DNA from: Sphingobium sp. TKS
Lineage (GTDB): Bacteria; Pseudomonadota; Alphaproteobacteria; Sphingomonadales; Sphingomonadaceae
DNA length: 64,000 nucleotides
NCBI RefSeq assembly: GCF_001563265.1
Contig: NZ_CP005085.1
Location: 456,615 to 520,614 of the forward strand
Direction: 5' to 3'
Program-made: the position numbers and the translations under genes
Notes under the pieces: model-generated
The model's input: only the letters and a program-made list of their open reading frames with translations
Told to the model about the DNA's origin: nothing
The model's database searches: none
Shown: in pieces, positions 45,644-54,056 of the stretch
How the letters are laid out: every line of letters starts with the position of its first letter
Position numbering within the stretch: the first letter of the stretch is position 1

Positions 45644-47806
45644 CTACGGCGCGGGAGGATCGATCCCGGCAATCACCGCGGTCAGGCGATCGAGCTCGCG
45701 CTGGAGAGCTTGACGCTGGAGATCGGAGATGCGCCGTTCGCGTAGATGCGCCCTGGCATCGGCCGCCGCGCGTTCCCAGGCCGGCCTGTGCCGGGCGGTG
45801 ATGCAGGCGTTGGGACAGCGGGTCGGCTCGCACAGGGCGGTGAGTGGCTGCGCGGGATCGGGGGTTGTCACGCGCTTGAGGCAGAGCGCGGTTGCAGGAT
45901 CGAAGAAGCAATCCGCGAGCGGACCGACATGGAAGGTGCGCGCGACGCTGGCGAGCATGACGCGCAGGCGGGCGCGATCGGCGATCATGGCGGGCAATGG
46001 CCCGAGTTGAACGGCGGCATCGTCGAGCGTCCGCCCGATACGCGGTCCCGCCGGCCCGCCAAGCGATGCGCCGCTCTGACGCCGGTCGAAATAGTCCAGC
46101 AGGTCATCAGTCTGACCGAGCCGGCGCTGCGCCTCGACCTCGGCGCGAAACCCCGATGCGCTGGTCCCGGCATAGCCTTCGAACGCGGCGACCGAGGCGT
46201 GCTTGTACTGGATCATGCCGGCGATGGTGCCGAACGGACGGTTGGCGATGTGCCACGCGATCGTGCGCCGGAACTGCCGCGTCGTGATGCGCCACGGCTT
46301 GCCATCGGGACCGGGCGGGATGACCGGCATATCGGGGCTGCCGAAGGCGGTGTTGAGGTGATCGCGGAAGGTGTTGAGCTGACGGACCACCTCGCTCGAC
46401 AGATGCGTTTTGGAGACGGCGCTCGCGCGCAGCACCGGCCAGAGCGTATCGCTGCCGCTGGCGCGCGCCGGTCCTGCCGACAGGCGTTCGAGCACCGTGA
46501 TCGCATCGGCGACCGGCTCGATCGTCACCCAGCTCGCCGCCTCGCCCACGGCCGCCCGGCGCTTGTAGATGGTCGATCGGATGCGATGCCGCTCGATCAG
46601 GCCGTCCTCACTGCGCGCGATAGAGAGACACCCGCGCCGCATCGCCTGCACCTCGCAGTCGCGCATGCCGGTCAGGTAGGCGCACACGATATAGGCGGCG
46701 GCCTGGAGCATCCGTTCCTCGTGTGCGAGAGTCTTCGCGTCGAAGCGCTCGCGCCATGGCCGACCGCTCTCGGGATCGATCGAGATCGGCGTGTCCATGC
46801 CGCCGACCTCTACCCCCAGCTCGGCCGCCACTGCGTCGATCAACCTCGCTTCACCGCCGGTCAGCAGGAGATGCGCGCCTGGCTCGGCCTGCACGTCGAT
46901 CCCGGCATGGAGATGCAGGAGATGGGCGTTGATCGGTGGGGTCACGGCGCCGGTGTTGGGGTCGACGCGCAGCTTGCCGTTATGAGCGGTGCCCCAGATC
47001 GGTGCGCCGCGCCCCTCGCTGCGTCGGCGACCGAAATAGGCCTTCAGGCGGGTGCGGCGACGTTGCCGGCGATCAGCGTCCGGGAGGCCGGAGTCGGCGG
47101 CGACGAGACGATCCCGGCGCGCTTCGAGCCGATCAAGCTCGCGACGGGCTGCGAGAATGTCGTCAGCGAAGACGGTGACGTAGCGCAACGACCATGCGAG
47201 CAGCGCGGCGATGACCTCTTCCGGGAACCGCGGCGTGCGGTTCTCCCGGACATGCCGGTAGCCCGCGACGCGGGCGGGCGCCTGTCCGGCCCAGGGCTCG
47301 AATGCAAGGCCTCCGCCAGCGAGGTGGTCACGATAGTGATAGAGATCGGGGACCACTTCGAGGAGGTGGCCGACGATGACGGGTCGCCGGGCCGGATCGG
47401 CACGAAGGTGCCGGGCATAGGCATCGACCAATGCCTGATCGATACGGGAAACGTCGAGCCGTCCGAGCCGCTCACGGGCGAAGGCGAAGAACCGGCGGGC
47501 ACGGTTGAATGCCTGGCGAATGCTCGCCGGCGGCAGCTTCGGGCGGTAGCCGGGAAGATCGACGTTGAGACGGGCGTAGAGATAGGCGCGCATCGCCGCC
47601 TGCACATCGGCATGTTCGAGCACGTCGAAATGCACGGTGACGTGGCAGCGCCGGGCGTTCTCGCGGAATACGGCGAGACCGAGATCCCAGCTCGGGTCGC
47701 CGACGCGAGACAGCTCCTCGCGGGCGTGGCCCTCCTTGAGCGGCGCGCTCGCCAGCACGGGGCGATCGTCGAAGGCAGGCTCTTGGGCATGGGCGGGTAT
47801 GGTCAT
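45644..47806 (-). CDS. Large tyrosine recombinase, third of the trio (GinC-like)
   Basis: A 720-residue recombinase. Catalytic Arg I is in LTGMRDCEVQAMRRG. The distal motifs are in TTRQFRRTIAWHIANRP and QYKHASVAAFEGYAG, the latter with the likely nucleophilic Tyr. A long N-terminal SAM-like region (FNRARRFFAFARERLGRLDV) precedes them. A C-terminal extension has several Cys (ALCEPTRCPNACI) and a terminal coiled coil. The start overlaps the preceding gene by ATGA. Confidence 0.75.
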   Translation of the reverse strand: MTIPAHAQEPAFDDRPVLASAPLKEGHAREELSRVGDPSWDLGLAVFRENARRCHVTVHFDVLEHADVQAAMRAYLYARLNVDLPGYRPKLPPASIRQAFNRARRFFAFARERLGRLDVSRIDQALVDAYARHLRADPARRPVIVGHLLEVVPDLYHYRDHLAGGGLAFEPWAGQAPARVAGYRHVRENRTPRFPEEVIAALLAWSLRYVTVFADDILAARRELDRLEARRDRLVAADSGLPDADRRQRRRTRLKAYFGRRRSEGRGAPIWGTAHNGKLRVDPNTGAVTPPINAHLLHLHAGIDVQAEPGAHLLLTGGEARLIDAVAAELGVEVGGMDTPISIDPESGRPWRERFDAKTLAHEERMLQAAAYIVCAYLTGMRDCEVQAMRRGCLSIARSEDGLIERHRIRSTIYKRRAAVGEAASWVTIEPVADAITVLERLSAGPARASGSDTLWPVLRASAVSKTHLSSEVVRQLNTFRDHLNTAFGSPDMPVIPPGPDGKPWRITTRQFRRTIAWHIANRPFGTIAGMIQYKHASVAAFEGYAGTSASGFRAEVEAQRRLGQTDDLLDYFDRRQSGASLGGPAGPRIGRTLDDAAVQLGPLPAMIADRARLRVMLASVARTFHVGPLADCFFDPATALCLKRVTTPDPAQPLTALCEPTRCPNACITARHRPAWERAAADARAHLRERRISDLQRQALQRELDRLTAVIAGIDPPAP

Positions 47807-49590
47807 GCGCGTGCCTCCGGCGGCAGATAAAGCCGCTCGCTCTCCATCTGCCGGCGCGCATCGGCGATGACGGCATCGGAGAAGGCCGGCACGACCTGGG
47901 CGGTGATGCGGGCATGGACGCGGCCGAACTTGGCCGCCCAGTCGGTCGCGGGCAGGCTCAGCCGCTGCTCTTCGACGAAGACGAGGAAAGCCAGGATCGC
48001 GGGGAGCTTGCGCGCGGTGATGACGGCGTTAGGGCAATCAAGGCAGCCCCAGAAGGGCTGCGCACAGGGCGAACCGGCCTCGGCGAAGGGACTGTTATGG
48101 AAGCCCGCGCAGGCGGCGAGCCAGACATCCTGTTCGCCGTCGAGCAACGGACCCACGGTAGCCAGCGGCATCAGCGGCTCGGCCTGATCGGGCGCTTTGC
48201 GCAACGCCTGCTCGGCGGTGGGCGGAAGCACGGTCGGCATCGCGGCGGCGACCGCTGCGCGGAAGGCGTCGGCGACGGCCGTCTCGTGCAGGGGCCGGAG
48301 CGACGGCAGATCAGCATAGTGGCGCGCCGCTACCTCGCGCGAGTGGCCGACCGCGAAGCGGGCCATATGCCCCTCGGTCTTGGTGTACCATAGCGCCTTG
48401 TGGGTCTTGCGGAGCCGGGAGAGCAGCAGGTGGAGCGGCTTGCCGTCGTCATCGACAATATCGTTCTGCGCCACCCAGGCATCGATCCGTTCCGTCGGGT
48501 GGCGGATACCTGCCCGCAGGCCGCCAGCGTTGTGATAAACCCAAATACGATCGTCGTTTAGATGCGTGCGGGCAGTCGCCGTGGCCTCGATCAGGCGACG
48601 AATAAGACCGCCAGGCGTGCCACCACCGCCGTCGCGGACGCGCATGCTCTTGTGCTCGGCGCCGCGAGCGCGGCGCTTGAGATAGCGCAGCTCCACCGTG
48701 CCGGCATGGGGGTTGGTGAGACAATCCACGGTCAGCGTCTTCAGGCACTCGGGCTCGAGGCCGGTATCGAGCGTGAGCAACACGAGCAGCGCCGGCAGAT
48801 CGCGCGCAAGCAGGTGATGGCGGCCATGCAGGTCGTCGATGAGCGTGCTGATCGGCAATGCGCGCCGCATGCGCATGAAATAGAGGCTCTTCAGCGCGGG
48901 CTGGTCTGCGACGATAAAGCCCTGCCGCGCGATGATCGCTTCGACATCGGCGCGCGCGCTGGCGATGACCGGGTCGCCCTCATCGGTCCGGTCGTCGGCG
49001 CCGAGACGGCGGAACATCGCTTCGACATCGGTCCTCGCGGCGTCGCGCAACGCGCGGGCGACGAAGGGGCTATAAGCATCGCGCGGGGTCGAGCGGCCCG
49101 CCGATGTGGCCAGCGTGTAGCGCAGCCGCTCATGCAGGTCGGACGCGATCCGATCGGGCCGGTCTGCCTCGATCGCGCGCAATGTGTTGATGATCTTGCC
49201 GACCGTTATGTGCCGGTGGATCGCGCCCATCCCGCGCTGTCCGAGCGCGGAGGCGAACCCATCGATATGGACTGCGCGCAGGTCGCTGACGCCAGCCACG
49301 TTCAGCGCGTCATCGCCAAGCCAGGCGAAGAACAGGCGGTAGGCATTTACATACTGCTTGATGACGCTGGCCGCACCGATGGGGCCGCCGAGCGCCGCTG
49401 ACCGACGTAGCGCGCCCGCGAAGGCGATGGCGAGTGGGCGAGGAACGAGCCCAATCATATCGATCAGGACCGTTCCGCCATGCCGTGCCTCGATCGTGAA
49501 CTTGAGGCCGAGCACAGCATCGGGCTGCACGGACTCCGGCGTGATCGGCGCGAAAGCGACAGGCCGGCCCTTGCGGGGATGCCCGCTCAT
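47803..49590 (-). CDS. Divergent tyrosine recombinase, second of the trio (GinB-like)
   Basis: A 595-residue protein with the recombinase C-terminal layout: LLSRLRKTHKALWYTKTEG, then FAVGHSREVAARHYADL, including the candidate Tyr. At the usual Arg I position the sequence reads LDTGLEPECLKTL, so that Arg seems replaced by Glu. A Cys cluster near the end (CAGFH, CAQPFWGCLDCPNAVIT) resembles that of the third gene. It may be a structural partner rather than a catalytic recombinase. ATG 49590 overlaps the first gene's stop. Confidence 0.72.
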   Translation of the reverse strand: MSGHPRKGRPVAFAPITPESVQPDAVLGLKFTIEARHGGTVLIDMIGLVPRPLAIAFAGALRRSAALGGPIGAASVIKQYVNAYRLFFAWLGDDALNVAGVSDLRAVHIDGFASALGQRGMGAIHRHITVGKIINTLRAIEADRPDRIASDLHERLRYTLATSAGRSTPRDAYSPFVARALRDAARTDVEAMFRRLGADDRTDEGDPVIASARADVEAIIARQGFIVADQPALKSLYFMRMRRALPISTLIDDLHGRHHLLARDLPALLVLLTLDTGLEPECLKTLTVDCLTNPHAGTVELRYLKRRARGAEHKSMRVRDGGGGTPGGLIRRLIEATATARTHLNDDRIWVYHNAGGLRAGIRHPTERIDAWVAQNDIVDDDGKPLHLLLSRLRKTHKALWYTKTEGHMARFAVGHSREVAARHYADLPSLRPLHETAVADAFRAAVAAAMPTVLPPTAEQALRKAPDQAEPLMPLATVGPLLDGEQDVWLAACAGFHNSPFAEAGSPCAQPFWGCLDCPNAVITARKLPAILAFLVFVEEQRLSLPATDWAAKFGRVHARITAQVVPAFSDAVIADARRQMESERLYLPPEARA

Positions 49591-50936
49591 GCGCCCTGCG
49601 GTCCCGGCAGCAGCGCGAGCAGCTCCTCGACGGCCGCGTCCACTGTATCGGCGCGCGTCGCGATATGATCGAGGTAGATATAGGTGGTGGTGAGGCTCGC
49701 GTGGCCGAGCAGACGTTGCACCTGTTGCAGCGGGTCGCCCAGGATCAGCCGGTAGCTCTCCACCGGCCCCGCCGGCAATGCCGCTTCGCGCAGCCGCTGC
49801 TGGATCAGCAAGGCGAGCATATGGACTGCGAAGGTGTGACGAAGCTGGTGGGGACTGATCGACAGCGGGAAACCGTTCTCCTCGCACCGCTTGCAGGCAC
49901 GGGTGAAGATCACCTCCCACGAGTTGGGGCGAACAGGCTGCCCTACCTCGGTCAGCCATAGCGCCGCCGGCTCGTGGGGCGGTCCATCCTCGTCGCACAG
50001 GATCAGGCGGCATCGTTCCTCTGGGGTGCAGACATCGCGCATGCGGTCGAGACCGGCGCGGGTGACAGGGATCGGTCGTTCGAGCTTGGCCGCGCCGTCG
50101 CGCGCGGCGAACTTGGTCACGCCTGCGGCGCGTTCGACGGCGACATAGGCGGCGATCTGACGCAGCAGCCGACGCGGGACCAGCACACTGCGTCCCCGGT
50201 CGCCCTTGGTGAGCGGCGGCGGCAGGCGCAGCCAAAGCTGCTGAGCCTGATCGTGGTCGTGATCGATGGCCGCAAGCTCATCGGCGAGCAGGCCCGACGC
50301 CTCTTCAAGACGCAGGCCAGTGGTGACGAGAAGGTCGGCGAACAGCGCGTTGCGCAGCCCGTTGCGATCGCGAGCGCCGGGGCGCTCGGTGCCGTCCGGG
50401 GCGAGGCCGCGCAGGCCGACCTCGCGGAAAATGTGGTAGTCGTCCATCGTGACGAACCGCACATCCGACCGCCTGGCGACACGTTCATAGGCGTCGTTGC
50501 GCGCCGCGATCATGCCACGACGGCCACCTTGCGCCGGTCGCCACACGGCGCGGCGGCTGAACGGCGCGTCGGCGATCAGCCCTTGCTGCTCGCCCCAGCG
50601 GTAGAGGCGATCGAGGCTGGCGACAGCCCGGTTCCAGCTTGCCGCCGTGATCCGGTGATCGGCCTCGTCGCGGCGTCGCTCACGATGATAGGCATCGACA
50701 TCGTCGCGGGTCGCAGCCCACACGGTCTTGCCGCAGGCATCGAGAAAGCGAAGCCAGACCGCAACATCATAGGCGTAGGCGCGAAGCGAGTGCCGCGAGC
50801 GGACCCCCGACAGCGGCAGGTCGAGAAAGAAGCGATCCAGATCGGGATCATAGAGCGCATCGTCCCGCAGGATCAGCGGCACATGCGCATCAAGGCCCTT
50901 GGCCTCGCGGCGCTCGCAAACAGTAATGATCGACAC
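49587..50936 (-). CDS. Tyrosine recombinase, first of the trio (GinA-like)
   Basis: A 449-residue integrase with a full catalytic set: Arg I in VTTGLRLEEASGLL, HQLRHTFAVHML for His/Arg II, LLGHASLTTTYIYLDHI for His/Tyr. The N-terminal core-binding domain includes RSRHSLRAYAYDVAVWLRFL. The start is a GTG with a weak ribosome site. A 26-bp-spaced inverted repeat sits between it and the element's right end. Confidence 0.88.
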   Translation of the reverse strand: MSIITVCERREAKGLDAHVPLILRDDALYDPDLDRFFLDLPLSGVRSRHSLRAYAYDVAVWLRFLDACGKTVWAATRDDVDAYHRERRRDEADHRITAASWNRAVASLDRLYRWGEQQGLIADAPFSRRAVWRPAQGGRRGMIAARNDAYERVARRSDVRFVTMDDYHIFREVGLRGLAPDGTERPGARDRNGLRNALFADLLVTTGLRLEEASGLLADELAAIDHDHDQAQQLWLRLPPPLTKGDRGRSVLVPRRLLRQIAAYVAVERAAGVTKFAARDGAAKLERPIPVTRAGLDRMRDVCTPEERCRLILCDEDGPPHEPAALWLTEVGQPVRPNSWEVIFTRACKRCEENGFPLSISPHQLRHTFAVHMLALLIQQRLREAALPAGPVESYRLILGDPLQQVQRLLGHASLTTTYIYLDHIATRADTVDAAVEELLALLPGPQGA

Positions 50937-51011
50937 CGGCGCGAAACCCTCCCCCCGGACCCCCCACCCGGAAGCTGACCTTCACACCGGTGCGCCTGAT
51001 GGCCCGGCAGC

Positions 51012-51063
51012 AATCAGGCTGGCCTCCGCCAGCTCTTGGGTCAGCGCTACGGCCAGCCTGATT
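51012..51063. repeat. Subterminal inverted repeat upstream of the recombinase operon
   Basis: Perfect 13-bp arms AATCAGGCTGGCC and GGCCAGCCTGATT with a 26-bp spacer, within 120 bp of the element's right end. It could be an accessory recombinase-binding site or a leader hairpin for the recombinase operon. Confidence 0.6.
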
Positions 51064-51132
51064 ACTGCCTACCGTGGGCGTCCATCGCCGACCTTACTGC
51101 AATGTTGCGGGCGGCGCAGACTGTCCAGATAA

Positions 51133-51138
51133 GGCGAC
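51133..51138. repeat. Right copy of 6-bp core direct repeat
   Basis: GGCGAC at the right junction, identical to 44227-44232. In the ardC reading frame (minus strand) it is GTCGCC, Val-Ala, in both fragments. Confidence 0.75.
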
Positions 51139-51840
51139 CAACTCCTCGAACGCATATGCCTGATCGCCGAAGCGCTTCCCGAACGATCGGGCAAGCCGGG
51201 CTGGATGGCCTGTCCAGTGGCCGGCCTCATGCGCAATGGTGGCTGCCCAGGCGGCGCGCGTGTCGAATTGCTCGACCGGCGGCATGGTGATGACGTCCGC
51301 GCGCAGATCATAATAAGCACGATCGCCGCCGCATCGCAGCCGCGCGGGCAGCCGATCGACGAAGCGCTCCGCCCGCGGACCGAGCCGGTCGCCCGGCGGG
51401 ACGAGGGAGAGGGCTTCGGGATAGAAATCGCCCGGCAGTGTATCGATCTGATCGGCATTGAAGACCGCATAGGACCGCATGACCCGGCGCTGCTCATCGA
51501 CGAGCTCACCCGGACGTTCGTAGGAATCGACCTTCTTCGAATAGGCTTTGTAGAAGATCGCAAATTGCGACTGCTCACCGGCACGGACCTGCCCGCCGAG
51601 GCTTTGTGCTTGCCGATAGGTCATCCAGTAGCGGGACCGATAGCCGCACTGCTCGGCGGCCAGCCATAGCCAAAAGGTGTTCATGCCGCGATAGGGCTCG
51701 CCATTGGCGCGCAGCGGGCGCCCTTGCGCGGCGCATGATCGCCAGGGCCGTACCCAGGGACGCACACCGGCCTCGAGCCGGTCGATGATGGCGCGCGTGA
51801 TGGTCTCGGCCGGCGAGGGCCGGCCCGATGATTGGGTCAT
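51133..51840 (-). pseudogene. ardC: 5' fragment of the split ardC antirestriction gene
   Basis: Codes 236 residues of an ArdC-type protein up to YAFEELVA, where the element begins; the frame then runs 12 foreign residues to a stop at 51094. The ssDNA-binding domain (ITRAIIDRLEAGVRPWVRPW, then GEPYRGMNTFWLWLAAE) and the zincin motif (TIAHEAGHWTGH) are intact, so a truncated product is possible. The rest of the gene is at 44011-44232. It differs clearly from the element-borne ardC, so the two are not a recent duplication. Confidence 0.85.
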
Positions 51841-51932
51841 GGTGGATACTCCGCGAAAGAGCGGCTGTCTCAGCGCCGCCGATGAAGGGCGGCGGGCGAC
51901 ACGAAAGCGCCGCCCGCCGTTAGGCGTTCGCC

Positions 51933-53945
51933 TCAGGCGGCCTGTTCGAAGTCGCCAGCATCGCCATCGGGGGCGATCTCCCCTGCCCCGCCGTCGCTGT
52001 CGTCTTCATCGCTGAGGAAAGCGGAATAGCTCCGGAAGCTTTCGGGCTTTTCGATCGCGCCGAACCGCATCTCGTCGGGCAGCCAGGAGAGCGCCTTTTC
52101 CCGGACTTCGGCCTCGACGATGCCCTGCCCCGAACAGAGCGCAGCGCAGGCATTGGCAAGGTCACCCTTCTTGGCGTCCTTGTATCGGCCGCGCAGCACC
52201 GGCCCGCCGATCTCGTCGAGCGCTTCGAGCATGACGTCCTTCTTCACCCGCCCGAAAAAGTTCTGGGCATCGGGCCGCCACCATTGCGCGACATCAATGT
52301 CGAGCAGCCGTCCGAGATGATCGTGGAAGCCGTTGCGGCGCCCGCCATCGTCGACGTTGAGTGTCGGCTCCAGCGTCTGCGCCATGACATGGGCGAGCCA
52401 ATCGGCGCGCGCCTGTTCATCCAGTTGCCGGAAGGCATCGAAGCGGGACGACAGCGTGTTCCCGCCTGCCCAGCTCACATCGAGCGCCTGGCGCTGTTCG
52501 GTCAGGACATTGCTCGCCGCGCTACCTTCATCGCGGAAGCTGACGATCGGGAAGCTCGCGGCGGCGGCCTGCAACGTCGCGTGGTCCCGGACATAGCTGC
52601 TGGCGAACACCGTCCGGTGCGCCATCAGGAATATCGTGAGATCGAGCGCGAACCCGGCATCCGAGGCGACATGGGCTGCCAGGATCTGCCGGCGCTGGGT
52701 CGCGAGTTCGTCAACCAGCGTCGCGCTGAGCCGGGAGGCCGCGACCTTGCCGGACGGTGCTTCGGGTTCTGCATCCTCGCCCGCCTGCCGGATGGCGCGC
52801 TCGCTGAACATGCGGCTGTGCACCCGCGGACTGCCATCGGGCGCCAGATAGATGAAGGTGCCCAGCTGGTCCTTGATCGCATCATCGACCATCGTGCGCG
52901 ACGCCTCGATCGTATCGAGTTCCCGCTCGATGTCGGCGAGACGCGCCGAAGCCGCCTCGGCCTCGGGCGTGCCGTCCTCGAGTTCGGTCTCAAGTTCGCG
53001 GATGAGCGCGTCGCCCTCATCCGAGAGACTATCGACGCGCTCCTGCTCGTCCCCGCTCAATTCGCGCAGCGGCGGATGATATTCGTGGAGCTGGCACTCC
53101 GTATCATAGGGCACATGCGTCGCGAGAACCGGCGTCACGAACGCCAGCTTCTGTTCGGCAGCGAGCGCTTCCGCGGCCGCTTCAAGCTTCTGGGCGGCCA
53201 GCTGCTCGATGAGCTCCACGTCGATCCAGCTCTCGTCCACATCTTCACCGAACAGGTCGCGCTCGATCCGGCCGCCCGCGCCGACATAGGCCTCGCGGCC
53301 GACGAACCGTGCCTTGGCGTCGGTCGCCTTGACCGTTCCGTTGAGGAGCGCACGGCGGATATTGTCGGGATTGTCGCCATAATAGGACCGGCTCATGCTC
53401 TCGAACACGCGCGCCTGGCGATCGACGTCGGGCGTGACGGCATAAGCCTGGGCGACCCCCAGCGTGATCTCGCCCGCCGCCAGCGCCGCGAATACGAGAG
53501 GAGCCAGTTCGGCAAGCCGTACCCGCTGCTCAACGAAGCGGGTCGTGACGCCGAAACGTTTCGCCACATCCTCGGCACTCGCGCCCTTGTCGAGGAAGTG
53601 CTTGAAAGCCGAGCACTCATCCGCCGGGTTCATCGCGACGCGGTGGAAATTCTCGGCAAGGCTCGCTTCGGCCGATCCAGCATCATCCTCGAGCACCAGC
53701 ACCTGAACCTCATGGTCCCCGGCAAGCCGACCTGAATCGATCAGCCGCTGGAGCGCCCGCAAGCGGCGGCCACCCGCCTTGACGGTGAAATGTCCTGCCT
53801 TCTTGAGCGGCGTGACCACGAGATTCTGCAACAGGCCATGCGCGGCGATATTGTCGGCGAGGCTGTCGAGGTCGGCATCGCGATTGGATTTGCGGACATT
53901 GTCCTTCGAGAGCGAGAGGTTCTTGACCTTCACGGACTGGATCAT
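51933..53945 (-). CDS. Large ParB-like protein
   Basis: A 670-residue protein. The N-terminal ParB/Spo0J domain reads SKDNVRKSNRDADLDSLADN, FTVKAGGRRLRALQRLID, then ASLAENFHRVAMNPADECSA. A helix-turn-helix follows (ASAEDVAKRFGVTTRFVEQR). The long remainder is helical and very acidic, with a coiled-coil segment around ARLADIERELDTIEAS. Such proteins are common on sphingomonad plasmids beside ardC and strawberry-notch genes. A role distinct from the ParAB pair is likely but unknown. AAGGAGAC precedes the ATG at 53945; the longer frame upstream is noise. Confidence 0.82.
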   Translation of the reverse strand: MIQSVKVKNLSLSKDNVRKSNRDADLDSLADNIAAHGLLQNLVVTPLKKAGHFTVKAGGRRLRALQRLIDSGRLAGDHEVQVLVLEDDAGSAEASLAENFHRVAMNPADECSAFKHFLDKGASAEDVAKRFGVTTRFVEQRVRLAELAPLVFAALAAGEITLGVAQAYAVTPDVDRQARVFESMSRSYYGDNPDNIRRALLNGTVKATDAKARFVGREAYVGAGGRIERDLFGEDVDESWIDVELIEQLAAQKLEAAAEALAAEQKLAFVTPVLATHVPYDTECQLHEYHPPLRELSGDEQERVDSLSDEGDALIRELETELEDGTPEAEAASARLADIERELDTIEASRTMVDDAIKDQLGTFIYLAPDGSPRVHSRMFSERAIRQAGEDAEPEAPSGKVAASRLSATLVDELATQRRQILAAHVASDAGFALDLTIFLMAHRTVFASSYVRDHATLQAAAASFPIVSFRDEGSAASNVLTEQRQALDVSWAGGNTLSSRFDAFRQLDEQARADWLAHVMAQTLEPTLNVDDGGRRNGFHDHLGRLLDIDVAQWWRPDAQNFFGRVKKDVMLEALDEIGGPVLRGRYKDAKKGDLANACAALCSGQGIVEAEVREKALSWLPDEMRFGAIEKPESFRSYSAFLSDEDDSDGGAGEIAPDGDAGDFEQAA

Positions 53946-54056
53946 CGGTTGTCTCCTTCGAGGGTTGCGCCGACCTCGTCGGCCGGCTTGAGCCACTCAG
54001 GCCCACCCGGCCGAAGGCCCCCTCCCCTCTCTTCGGTCGCTTGGCGCGGCCGCGGG

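Larger units (their letters stand above)
44233..51132. mobile_element. Three-recombinase mobile element (GInt-like) inserted in ardC
   Basis: A 6,900-bp element. It carries three overlapping tyrosine recombinase genes (449, 595 and 720 residues) and its own ardC. The ends read ATATCCTGACAGTC (left) and GACTGTCCAGATAA (right), imperfect inverted repeats matching at 11 of 14 positions. Each is followed outside by the same 6-bp GGCGAC (44227-44232 and 51133-51138), which codes a Val-Ala in the ardC target. The size and order of the three recombinases resemble the ginABC module of GInt islands, though no ginD-like gene is evident. The GInt name is inference; the ends and target repeat are seen directly. 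Confidence 0.8.
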
